64,000 nucleotides of DNA from contig OZ026520.1 in the NCBI GenBank assembly GCA_964019695.1, positions 34,576,620 to 34,640,619 of the forward strand, in the 5' to 3' direction. Shown in pieces: positions 46,396 through 56,949 of this stretch (its first letter is position 1; each line of letters starts with the position of its first letter). Source of the stretch: Loripinus fragilis. Taxonomy: Eukaryota; Mollusca; Bivalvia; Lucinida; Lucinidae. Position numbers and translations under genes: made by a program. The notes under the pieces were generated by a model, which worked only from the letters and a program-made list of their open reading frames with translations, searched no databases and was not told where the DNA came from.

Positions 46396-46779
46396 GTGCC
46401 GGTTCAGATAAAATTCATGCAAAATCAAAATTTCTTTCCACATGGTGGTCAACAGATTTTAGTAAAAATTACACAGTAGGAAGGTTAATGGGCCTGCTAT
46501 TCAGTCCTAATTTATTTTTTCTGAAATCATTTGCGTTACTTAAAAAAACGGGTTTATATTTTTTGACCATTATTTTGACATTTAGCTGAAAGTCTACGGG
46601 AAAATGATGGCGAAAATCAGCGACATTTTTCGTAACTTGTGTAGACGAGGACGGCAATGTAACATGCACGGGCATGAAGCTGAATTATTGAACTACGTTG
46701 TCAAGAAATAAAATGCTTTGCAAAATGGGTATGTGTCCAATTATTTAGCATTTTCTGCCCCTGGGTATCGGGGTGATTT

Positions 46780-46990
46780 TGGTACACGGCTTCGCCGTTT
46801 CTTTACGTACACTGGATAGGAACCAGTCTGTTTTCTCTGTAGCTATGAGAAACGTTATCACGTGATGCGTCATGTGCCACAAAACAACAATGTCGAATTT
46901 CGCGGCTAACGGATTGTTGAATGTTGCTGTCACGTGATTTTTCTAGCAGTTGCAGCATTTAATCCCAGTTTCCAAGTGAATCAGAGCATT
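46780..46990 (+). promoter_or_regulatory. promoter-like stretch with two CACGTG boxes
   Basis: GC-richer than its surroundings. It holds TCACGTGA at 46858-46865 and GTCACGTGAT at 46929-46938; both fit E-box/CLEAR-type sites of bHLH-zip factors such as USF, MITF or TFEB. It lies just upstream of the first putative exon of the gene carried by the large element. The role is inferred from position and motif only. Confidence 0.4.
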
Positions 46991-47094
46991 TAAGAATCGG
47001 TCAGCATAATGGGGACACAACAAGATATATGCATCGAAAAGTGAATGCCAGTTCTGAGGGTAACATTTTCCGAAGAGAGTGAGAAACAAGTTGA

Positions 47095-47225
47095 GCTTTT
47101 GAAAAACAAATATTGGCAGAAGAGAACGCTTTATACGAAAATATGGGAAGACAGTACATTGAGGCGATTGACACTACCCAGCATCTAGTGCCTTTCACAG
47201 ATATGCAACGACGGCAAAGGCATAG
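47095..47225 (+). CDS. hypothetical gene in large element, exon i
   Basis: The open frame contains AFEKQILAEENALYENM and IEAIDTTQHLVPFTDMQ, then QRRQRH, with an ATG at 47143. It ends CATAG|GTAAGT, a strong donor, with two bases over. A second frame upstream (ATG at 47012 and again at 47045, ending in ESEKQVELL) leads into the same place, so a one-base shift may have cut the original start. The family is not recognised. If joined to the next exon, the intron (47226-51937) holds the giant inverted repeat. Confidence 0.4.
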
Positions 47226-47523
47226 GTAAGTAGACTGTTTGAGTTTGAAATAAAATGCTGTCTAGCCTAAACTAATCCGAGCCTTCTCTGATGTTTAAGT
47301 GGCTTTTCCATATTTTGATATTTGCCACTAACATCAGAGTAACTCCTATTACGAAAATCCAGAATTTTCTTCACATATCAAATATTGGGTATTTTTACCA
47401 AAATATTGACAGATGTATGATGTATTCATTAGATAACTGCTTAAAATGATAAAACTAATGAACATACAACTGGAAAATAAAAGTAGTTTTACTTTTTAAG
47501 TTATTAATGGGAAATGATAGGTA

Positions 47524-50500
47524 ATACCCCGGCATCCAATTTAGGTTACCTTGCACCCCCCCAGGACAATTTTTCATGGGTGCCAAATTGTTCATTGAGA
47601 CCCCCTGGATGGGAAACAAAGGTGTCCTCAAAAAAATTTTGGTTTGGGCTATGTGAAATCGCATGGTTTCTATGCCAACCCATAGCGAATTTGAGAAGGG
47701 GGGTCTGCCTATAAAATTACTCATATCTCAGCTGTTACTTATCCTAGACTACTAAACTTAATACCAAATTAAAGCTTAGACATATGCCTATTATCCCCTT
47801 GTTGCATATGGAAATTATCTAATTTGCATATTCATAGATATTTATGTAAACATTAAAAATGTGTTTCGGGAATGGGGGTATATGTACAAGATCAATAATA
47901 TCTCAGCTGCTTTTACATTATTTTAGTGGTAGAGTACTAAAATTTGTACTAAAATAAAGCTAAGACATAGGCCTTTTATTCCATGGTCAAATATGCAACG
48001 TACCTTATTTGCATAATTTGCATATTCATGAATATTAATAAAAACGCTAAAAAATAAGGGAAAATCATTACAAATATAAATAGGCTGATTTCATCCCAAT
48101 ATTGTCATTGTTGCATGTTTTAATATATTCAATGGTACAATTTGACAGGTCCAATCATCTTGTGGTCCTATATTAATATTATCTCATTTGAATATTCATG
48201 AAAATGCATGAAAACTTAAAAAAATGAGGGAAAATCACGTAAAAACTATAAGCCTAGGGGAGGGGTTAAGGTACGATCTATCCTGCACTCCTAGGGCCTT
48301 TTAAATTCATGCCAAATTGTTTAGTGGGACCCTCAGAATGTGAAATGAAGTTCTCCTCACAAGAAATTAGGCATGGGCTACTTGAAAATGCATGGTTTCC
48401 ATGGCAACCGCTTATATGATTCTCGAGATTGGGGGGTAGGCCTACAAATTCAGTCATATCTAGGATTCTACTTATCCTAGAGCACTAAAATTGTTGTCAA
48501 ATTAAAGCTTAGACACATGTCTTTCTACTTGTGGTCAGATTTGATAATCATCTAATTTGCACATTTATGAATATTAATGAAAACCTACAAAAATTAAGTA
48601 AAATCATAAAAAAAACAACATAAATGAACATATTACAGCACAAAAACATTATCAAACCACCATTGTTGCCAGTTTTTATATCCTCAGTGATTCAATTTGA
48701 TAAGTTCTTTCATCCAGTGGTCCTATATGAAAATTATCTCATGGTCCTATATGAAAATTATCTCATTTGCATATTCATGAATATTAATGAAATCTTAAAA
48801 TGATGGAAAAAAGCATGGGTAAACTATAGTATGCAACGGGGGGTAATCAGACCTAAATTGAACACATCAGACATTTTATTATGGGCATAAATTTGTCCAA
48901 TAGGACCACTTAAATGTTAAAAAATATTGTCCTCAAAAATAAATGTTATTTGGGTTTTTGAAATTTCATGGTTTCCATGGAAACCCATTATGCCGATTGT
49001 AATGATTGGGGGTATACGTACAAAAATACTCATATCTTAACAACATCTCATTCTAGATTACTAAACATGGCACCAAACTAGTCCCTGGACATAGCAGTTT
49101 AATGTGGTAGTTAGATATGCAAATTATCTAATATCCATATTCATGAATATTAATGAAAACTTTAGAAATGAGAGATAAAATCTCAGAAAAATTAAGGGGT
49201 GTATGTATAAAATTACCAATATCTCAGCAGCTATGCGTCCGAGTGTATCAAACTTGGTGCCAAGTCAATGCTTAGACATAATACTTTTACCTTAAGATCA
49301 GCTTTGAAAAATAGTTAACATAAATAATTATGAATTTTAATTAAAACAGAACAAACAAATGAAAAATCGCGGAAAAATCAAGGGGGTGTACTTACAAATC
49401 TAATAATATCTCAATTGCTAAGTGCCCTAGAGTACCATAATTGGTTTTAAACTAATGCTAAGACAACAGTATGTTTAACAAATCATCAAATTTTAAAACG
49501 GTCATATTATAATATTCATGAATATTGATGAAACTAGGAGCATTCTGAGAATAGTATTTGAAAATGAAGGGGATATACCTACAAAATTACTCATATCTCA
49601 GTAGCTTATAGCCCTTAAGTAGCAAACAAGGTGCCAACTTATTGCTATGATATAGCCCTTTATCTCAATGGTAATATTTGCCAGTTGTCGCATTTACATA
49701 TTCATGAAAATTAGTTAAACCTTAGAATAAAGAGAAAAATCGCCGAAAAATGAATGGGCTATACCTACAAAATTACCAATATCTTAGCTGCTAATTGCCC
49801 TAGAGTAGCAATCAATATACTTAATTAAAGTCTATGCATAGCAGTCTAACCTAGTGGTAAGATATAAGAATTAACTAATTTGTTTAATATCAATATTAAT
49901 AAAAACTTTAAAGATACAAGTAAAAATGTATACAAATTGATAGCTGTGTACTTACAAAATTACTCATATCTCAGCTATTATACATTTTATACTTTTTCTT
50001 TTACTCAATTTTACTTAGGATTATGCTGTTTGATATGGTACCGAGCTTGTTACTATTGGGCTATTGGAAGCCAAGATATGAATCACTTTGTAGCTATACC
50101 CCCTTAATTTTCCTGTATTTTCTCTTAATTTCTCATGTTTTCATCAATATTCATGAGAATTTAAATTTGATGTGTTATGAATTGAATCATTTTGGTAAAC
50201 ATGTTGTGTCTATGCATTGACTTAAAATCAGGTTTGGCACTATTGGGCACTTAACTACTGAGATATGAGTAATTTTGGAAGTGCACCCCCTTGATTTTTC
50301 CGCAATTTTTCTTTCATTTCTTCTGTTTACATTAAAATTCACGAATAATCATGATAAATATTTTTCATATTATACCTTATGGTAAAAGTACAATGTCTAA
50401 GCATTAAATTGGCACTAGGTTTGATACACTGGAACACATGAAAGGTGAAATATTTGTCATTTTATATGTACATCCCTTAATTTTTCTAAGATTTTTTCTT

Positions 50501-51748
50501 TAATTACAAAACTTTTCATTAATATTCATGAATATGCAAATGAGATAATTTTCATATAGGACCACTGGATGAAAGAACTTATCAAATTGAATCACTGAGG
50601 ATATAAAAACTGGCAACAATGGTGGTTTGATGATGTTTTTGTGCTAAAATATGTTCATTTATGTTGTTTTTTATGATTTTACTTCATTTTTGTAGGTTTT
50701 CATTAATATTCATAAATATGCAAATTAGATGATTATCAAATCTGACCACAAGAAGAAAGACATGTGTCTAAGCTTTAATTTGACGACAATTTTAGTGCTC
50801 TAGGATAAGTAGAATCCTAGATATGACTGAATTTGTAGGCCTACCCCCCAATCTCGAGAATCATATAAGCGGTTGCCATGGAAACCATGCATTTTCACGT
50901 AGCCCATGCCTAATTTCTTGTGAGGAGAACTTCATTTCACATTCTGAGGGTCCCACTAAACAATTTGGCATGAATTTAAAAGGCCATAGGAGTGCAGGAT
51001 AGATCGTACCTTAACCCCTCCCCTAGGCTTATAGTTTTTACGTGATTTTCCCTCATTTTTTTTAAGTTTTCATGCATTTTCATGAATATTCAAATGAGAT
51101 AATATTAATATAGGACCACAAGATGATTGGACCTGTCAAATTGTACCATTGAATATATTAAAACATGCAACAATGACAATATTGGGATGAAATCAGCCTA
51201 TTTATATTTGTAATGATTTTCCCTTATTTTTTAGCGTTTTTATTAATATTCATGAATATGCAAATTATGCAAATAAGGTACGTTGCATATTTGACCATGG
51301 AATAAAAGGCCTATGTCTTAGCTTTATTTTAGTACAAATTTTAGTACTCTACCACTAAAAGCAGCTGAGATATTATTGATCTTGTACGTATACCCCCATT
51401 CCCGAAACACATTTTTAATGTTTACATAAATATCTATGAATATGCAAATTAGATAATTTCCATATGCAAGAAGGGGATAATAGGCATATGTCTAAGCTTT
51501 AATTTGGTATTAAGTTTAGTAGTCTAGGATAAGTAACAGCTGAGATATGAGTAATTTTATAGGCAGACCCCCCTTCTCAAATTCGCTATGGGTTGGCATA
51601 GAAACCATGCGATTTCACATAGCCCAAACCAAATTTTTTTTGAGGACACCTTCGTTTTCCATCCAGGGGGTCCCAATCAACAATTTGGCACCCCTGAAAA
51701 ATTGTCCTGGGGGGGGTGCAAGGTAACCTAAATTGGATGCCGGGGTAT
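47524..51748. repeat. 4.2-kb inverted repeat built of ~187-bp units
   Basis: ATACCCCGGCATCCAATTTA at the left is exactly inverted at the right end. The outer arms (47524-48780 and 50515-51748) match closely, for example CCTAGGGGAGGGGTTAAGGT at 48272 against its inverse at 51007-51026. The inner parts are more diverged. Units share ACTCATATCTCAGCTG and TTTGCATATTCATGAATATT. The first landmark recurs near 47719, 47908, 49218, 49404, 49590, 49778 and 49966, about 187 bp apart. The left arm has an extra ~22-bp duplication near 48730. X-box-like palindromes occur at 48395, 48971 and 50872. Frames inside are repeat-derived. Confidence 0.9.
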
Positions 51749-51937
51749 AATGAATATAGCTTTATCACCAACTATATGAGTACAGAGGGTGGACTACTAA
51801 AGGTGTGGATAATTTCCATATTTGTAAGATTTAAATAAAAAATGTCATTTTATTTTAGAGATAAATCACAACTCGACCCTATTTTAACTTTTTATGTCAC
51901 CGATCTTTCATTCAATTATCATATTTTTCATTGAAAG

Positions 51938-52073
51938 TGCCCAGCCACCACTGGCTTGGAGAACTCTGGATTTTCGATACCCAAGTTGCTCTGACGGTTG
52001 TGGCAAAAATCAAAATAAAGGAAAGCCACTAAAACGTCAGAGAAAACTCGGACTAAGCCTAAACTTGAGGAAA
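51938..52073 (+). CDS. hypothetical gene in large element, exon ii
   Basis: The acceptor would be TTCATTGAAAG|T and the donor GGAAA|GTATAA; both are plausible but not strong. The phase fits exon i (two bases plus one). The frame reads AQPPLAWRTLDFRYPSCSDG, then a basic stretch with KGKPLKRQRKLGLSLNLRK. The lysine/arginine cluster could be a nuclear or nucleic-acid-binding signal. No family was recognised. Confidence 0.35.
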
Positions 52074-53470
52074 GTATAATATTTAAAATGTTATAAACTC
52101 AGCTTTTAGAAGTCTTTATTCTGTTCATTATCAAGTTGATGCATTGATGGACAAAAACATGCCGTAAACCCCAACACTGTGGGGACACTATTTGGACAGC
52201 CAGCTGATATAACAATGGTAGCACCCCCTAGTCTGTTATTTTTATTGCACTGCCATGTTTGCCTAGGTATATCAAACCCCCAACATTTCCCACACACTAT
52301 AGCAATAGGAACAATGGATAAGTTAAAAACACAGCACATATTTGCCCGGCTATCCCCCCCCCCCTGCTCAGCGGCTGGGGGCTATGGTTACAAATGACTG
52401 GTGCATAATATATTCATTCCAACACCCTTGAAAAAATAGAATGCTGATAAGTTTTTATGTCAACCTGGTGCTATACACAGTTGGATCTATAATCACAATA
52501 TCTGTCATCTGCTCGATCAGGACGGGCCCTGGACGAAAATAAAAGGCAGTGAGTATCCGGCCTGGTGCTGAAGCAAAGCAGGTATTATTATTTTTCTTAA
52601 ATTTTCAAACAAAATGTATCCATATAGCAGTGCAAGAAAGATTTCTTTAGGATAAGGGAAATCTATCCAAACTTGCCTGTTCTCTGTCTTACCCAACACT
52701 TTTACAGGCCCTAAAATAAAAAAAATCTGTAAATGTTCTGGCTAGGGGAACCTATGCCAAATTTTTTTCAAAAATCAAGAGACAGCCAACCCTGAAAGAA
52801 GTAGAGAGGGGATAAACTAAGGCCTTGTGGCATTTTTTGTTGTATAATTCACTTGTCATCTATTTTCATTCAGGGCCCAAAAAATTGGCACCCCTATCAT
52901 AGACTGCGTATGGAGTAAACTAGTCAGGGTTTACAATGTTTGCAAACTCGAGACAGTGAATGCTTGACAAATCACTAAAACATTTATTTTTTAAATGAAA
53001 CATTGCTTTTAAAGGAAAGGTGAATAACATACAAAACTGTAATGACCCATTTCTTTTTGGGGCAGTCTGATCTGGGTTGAAAATGTTTGCTCGTACTGGA
53101 CTGTTTGCAAACAATAGATCAACCCTACAGGCCCAGTACTGGTTTTTTTTTATAGATATGCCTTTGCTTTAAGCTCCATGATGCATTACCATCTTCAAGA
53201 TCTTATTAAGTCTGAACATCTGTAAATAATTAACCTTTTTGCATATTTCACTATCAAAGAAATTTCTATATTACTTTGAAGTGGACAATTATTATTTTCA
53301 TTCATATATTCACACTTTTATTTCAAGGTATGATGCCTCATAATAGTCATATCCCTATGGATGAAATGAGACCTCCCATCCTGTCATATTGAAATTACAT
53401 AATAACTTTTGTTATATTTTTTCCACATTTTCATACAGATGTATATTTTCATGCTCATTCTGTTTTTCAG
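52074..53470. other. intron-like stretch inside the large element
   Basis: No supported coding frame. It includes a weak inverted pair around 52921-53115 (GGTTTACAATGTTTGC / GTTGAAAATGTTTGC with GGGGCAGTCTGATCTGGG), a relic of the GATCAG hairpin family, and a poly-C run at 52356-52365. Confidence 0.4.
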
Positions 53471-53501
53471 CTTTGCAGAACTGGTGGAATTTGGGATGGA
53501 G
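53471..53501 (+). CDS. hypothetical gene in large element, exon iii (31 nt)
   Basis: A micro-exon between a good acceptor (TGTTTTTCAG) and donor (GGAG|GTAATG). It reads LCRTGGIWDG in the frame set by exon ii and leaves one base that pairs with exon iv. Support comes mainly from phase agreement. Confidence 0.35.
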
Positions 53502-53769
53502 GTAATGTTCTGGACCTCCATTGGAGATCCAGTGCATTACATCTATTGTAATATCACACTTTTTCATGCATTCAACATTTATGCTGATACTCATTCTTCA
53601 ATTTTGGTATCCTGTTATCCATAAGTTACATAATGACGTCGAGTTTGCAACAGTTTTTCACAGGCTATAATGTAGCCAATTATATGACATTATCCAATCA
53701 GATGTAGCCTTTTATTTGCAGCCTATAGTGCATTTTATTTTTTTCAAAGTTTCTTTTTATCTTTTTTAG

Positions 53770-53893
53770 GTTTTATTAAGCATTGTCTTAATGCCTTGAA
53801 CAATGGAATACCAATTGGATGGCGAAAACAATATGCTGGTTAGAGAGTGGTTGACCATATATGTCACAAGTCGTTGGCGCTCATATATCAAAA
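53770..53893 (+). CDS. hypothetical gene in large element, exon iv with in-frame TAG
   Basis: The acceptor is CTTTTTTAG|GT and the donor TCAAAA|GTAAGTG (strong). In the phase set by both neighbours it reads FIKHCLNALNNGIPIGWRKQ, YAG, then TAG at 53841-53843, then RVVDHICHKSLALIYQ. One nonsense change (or a sequencing error) would explain the break, because the frame is otherwise open and ends with the two bases exon v needs. The gene may therefore be a recent pseudogene, or the exon may end earlier. Confidence 0.4.
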
Positions 53894-54340
53894 GTAAGTG
53901 TACATTGCATAAATAACTCTTTATCTGCTGGTTTTCTCTGCTGGAAACCTTTGCAAACAGTTTGGGCCATGATCAGGCCCAACAAAATATTAGGGCCTCA
54001 TGCCATCTGACTTTGATCCACACTCTTTTTCATCTACACAGTGAATCCATATCAATAATGAAATTTCACCAATGGATTGACTAGAAATCTAAACTTATTT
54101 AGTGTAAACAGCTTTTTAATTACTCTATGTGTGCTTATATGAGCATTTGTGCTTATCAGGTCGAATAACATACCTTAAAAGTTCTAAAATTTTAAACATT
54201 TTTCTTTGCACAAAATGCTGATAACTCAGAACAGCAAATACTTTAACCATATTAATGTAGTATTGATTAATGCATTCTATCTTCGAAAGAAAATCTTGTT
54301 TAAACTAAGAGATTTTCAACTGCCTTCATTTGCTGATACA

Positions 54341-54690
54341 TGTAAAGACCCAGATTTGCCAGTGTGAAATATAAAGTACATACATATAATAAAAATTGAA
54401 ACATCACCCTTGTCAGTTTGTCCCTTACATACCCTGGGTCTTTACGAATAATGTTTTTTTTTCACATACAATGGCCCTGGGCAGGGGTCATATGTGTCAC
54501 ATTGACACATAAATTTCCAGTTATTATTTTTGTTGGAAAAACAGAAACAAAGCCATTTTCAAAGTTGACCTAAATGCTAGTAAAAAGTAAAGACCTCTAT
54601 GAAATGCAAACAGTGAATACCTTGATGAAATGCCAATACAACACAGCATTCCATCAGAGTCTGCACTGTTGCCGAGACAAAAGCAGTCTT
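54341..54690. repeat. two short inverted repeats
   Basis: CATGTAAAGACCCAGA (54341) faces CCTGGGTCTTTACG (54433). GATGAAATGCCAATAC faces CAGCATTCCATCAGAGTCTG around 54614-54665, related to the hairpin at 23239. Confidence 0.5.
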
Positions 54691-54879
54691 CAGAGAAATA
54701 ACTAATTTTTTGGAAACCATAACTTGGACCCCTCAATTTATAGAATGGGCCATTCTGACTTCATTATAAGTAAAAGTCTGAAAAGGCTCAGTAATTTTTT
54801 GCTTTCAGGATATTGCCTATGTTTTCATACAATTTTACAAACTTTTATTGAATGGTTTCCGTTTGGTTTATCATTGCAG

Positions 54880-55090
54880 GGATAAAGATGAAGTATGCAT
54901 TCCATATAGTGTAGACTCAGTTTTCTTCAAATTACTCACCTTAGCCCCCATGATGCCAAAACTAGTTTTGGGTATAGAAGATTTCGATTATTGGAGAGCC
55001 TATCTGAGACCTGCTGTTGATCAAGGAATCTTTAATAGGCTTAGGCAAGAACATTACAGCCAAGTAGAAAATGTGCTACATGTAGTTTAG
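54880..55090 (+). CDS. hypothetical gene in large element, last exon
   Basis: The acceptor is TTTATCATTGCAG|G. The frame reads DKDEVCIPYSVDSVFFKLLT, LAPMMPKLVLG, EDFDYWRAYLRPAVDQGIF, NRLRQEHYSQVENVLHVV, then TAG at 55088-55090. It looks like real protein: balanced composition and an amphipathic-helix-like C-terminus rich in Asp/Tyr/Arg. I do not recognise the family. It is the best-supported exon of this gene. Confidence 0.5.
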
Positions 55091-55717
55091 ACAACTGTGT
55101 TCCATCTAAGTGATAAGAACAGTTCTAAGTGAAACTATTTTTTGTGGGTACTCATTGGAAGCATCTCAATGAGACACTTCCAATGAGCACCAAGGTTTTT
55201 GTGGAATAATGAATCCTCCAGAATGAGATAGTGCATAGTTCAAAATTAATTTCCCTTTTTGCTCAATTAAATCATTATTGTTTGTGGATACTCAAAAGAA
55301 CAGTCTTATTGAGACTTTTCAGAACCAAAAGCAAATGTTAAAACTGACGAGTAAGAAAATATTTACTTTTTTACTCTGGAAATTTTGTTAACTTTGAAAT
55401 AAGGCAAGAAAATATTTAACAGTTTTTAAGTGTAGACCAGATGATAGTTATAAGGAGCCTGAATGAGGTTTAACTATTGTTACAAACATTTTTCTACTAA
55501 AATTGACACTGGATTTTAACCATAATGATGACAATCAGTGTTTTTGTTTTGTCAGTATTACATGCACTTCCTGTTTAATGAATAACACATCATTGATGGA
55601 TACTTAATTCCAATCTTGAGCAGCAGATGGGGTCAAGTCTGACTGGACTAGGGACCAGACTTCATGTTGTATAAATCTGATTGTACATTTATCATGCACT
55701 GTTTGAATCAGAATGTT

Positions 55718-55880
55718 TTGGTACATGTGACCTTATTACACTTATTTTCTTAAGAAATGTCTAATTTACACTTATTTTCTTAAGAAATGTCTGATTTACA
55801 CTTAATTTCTTAAGAAATGTCTGATTGAATCAGACATTTCTTAAGAAATTATGTGTTATGAGGTCACACATACCAAAAGC
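55718..55880. repeat. hairpin with 35-bp tandem triplication
   Basis: CTTATTTTCTTAAGAAATGT (with TCTRATTTACA) occurs three times in a row from 55740. The third is followed by its inverse, ACATTTCTTAAGAAATTATG. The flanks TGGTACATGTGACC and GGTCACACATACCA close the palindrome. Confidence 0.85.
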
Positions 55881-56258
55881 TGAAATCTTGAAGTTGGGTT
55901 GAAGATGAAAGGCAAATTGTAACATAAGTATGCTTATGGAAACTGTTTTAAACAGGTATTGTTTGTTTAGTATATGTGTACTTGAAAGAACCGTCTCAAT
56001 GAAAGGATTGTTTTGACCACCTAAAACAAATGATAAGAAAAAATATTCACAATTTTACTCACGAAAATTTTGTTTTATCTTGACCTAGCTATTAAATATA
56101 CAGGTAGCATGTTCAATAACTTGTAACAAAATTGCAAAACTTAGCTGACCATGAATTCTAACCTGCCTCAAAGTGTTTGATCTTATCCCAAAAAATAAGG
56201 GATTGATGAGTTTGGACCCAACTTGCTCAGATATACCATTGGGTAATTGGTAAGAACT

Positions 56259-56501
56259 GGCCCCGAGGTTATAAAACTTTTTTCATGCTCAACTCAGCTG
56301 AGCACAAAAAATTTCCTACTCATAAAAGTTAAAATGCCAACAATTGTTGGTATTTTAACATTTATTAGCATGTTCAATCTAACATTTGAGAGACTTAAAG
56401 CAAGAACAAATTTTATTTGTTGGTATTTAATTTTTTATGAGCAGTTGAAATTTCGTTCTCAGTTGAGTTGAGCATGAAAAAAGTTTATAACCTTGAGGCC
56501 T
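56259..56501. mobile_element. MITE with ends GAGGTTATAAAACTTTTTTC, copy 2
   Basis: Copy of the element at 30474. The ends CCCCGAGGTTATAAAACTTT and AAAGTTTATAACCTTGAGGC are inverted, with CAACTCAGCTGAGC on the inside. It is nested in the 13.9-kb unit. Confidence 0.88.
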
Positions 56502-56949
56502 GATTTGATCTAGGTGACGTTGACTTATTTTCAAGGTCACAAGAGATCATAGAAAGTTGAAAAATTCCTTGATTACACCATAAGTATCTCCAGAATAGAT
56601 GGATAGATTTGAAACAAGCTTGCACATAGATATATCAGATTCAAAGGGTATTAAATTTCAAGGTCAAATAATTTGAAAAAAAAAATCTTGTGTCTGATCT
56701 GAATGTGCCAGTTACTATGGTAACATTATGGTAGCAGTTTTTTTTATTCCAAAGGAAATCAGAGGGATATTTAGCAATTCTCTCAATATCTCGCCCTCAA
56801 TTGGTCCCTGCTTGAGACACAGACCTTGACTATGTTTAAATAGGCAATTACAATGTATAGTGCAAAGCTATATTAGTGGGGGACATATTGCTTTTGGTGC
56901 AGATCCTGTTGTTGTCCCCATCCCTGACCACATGGCTTCTTTTTTGTTT

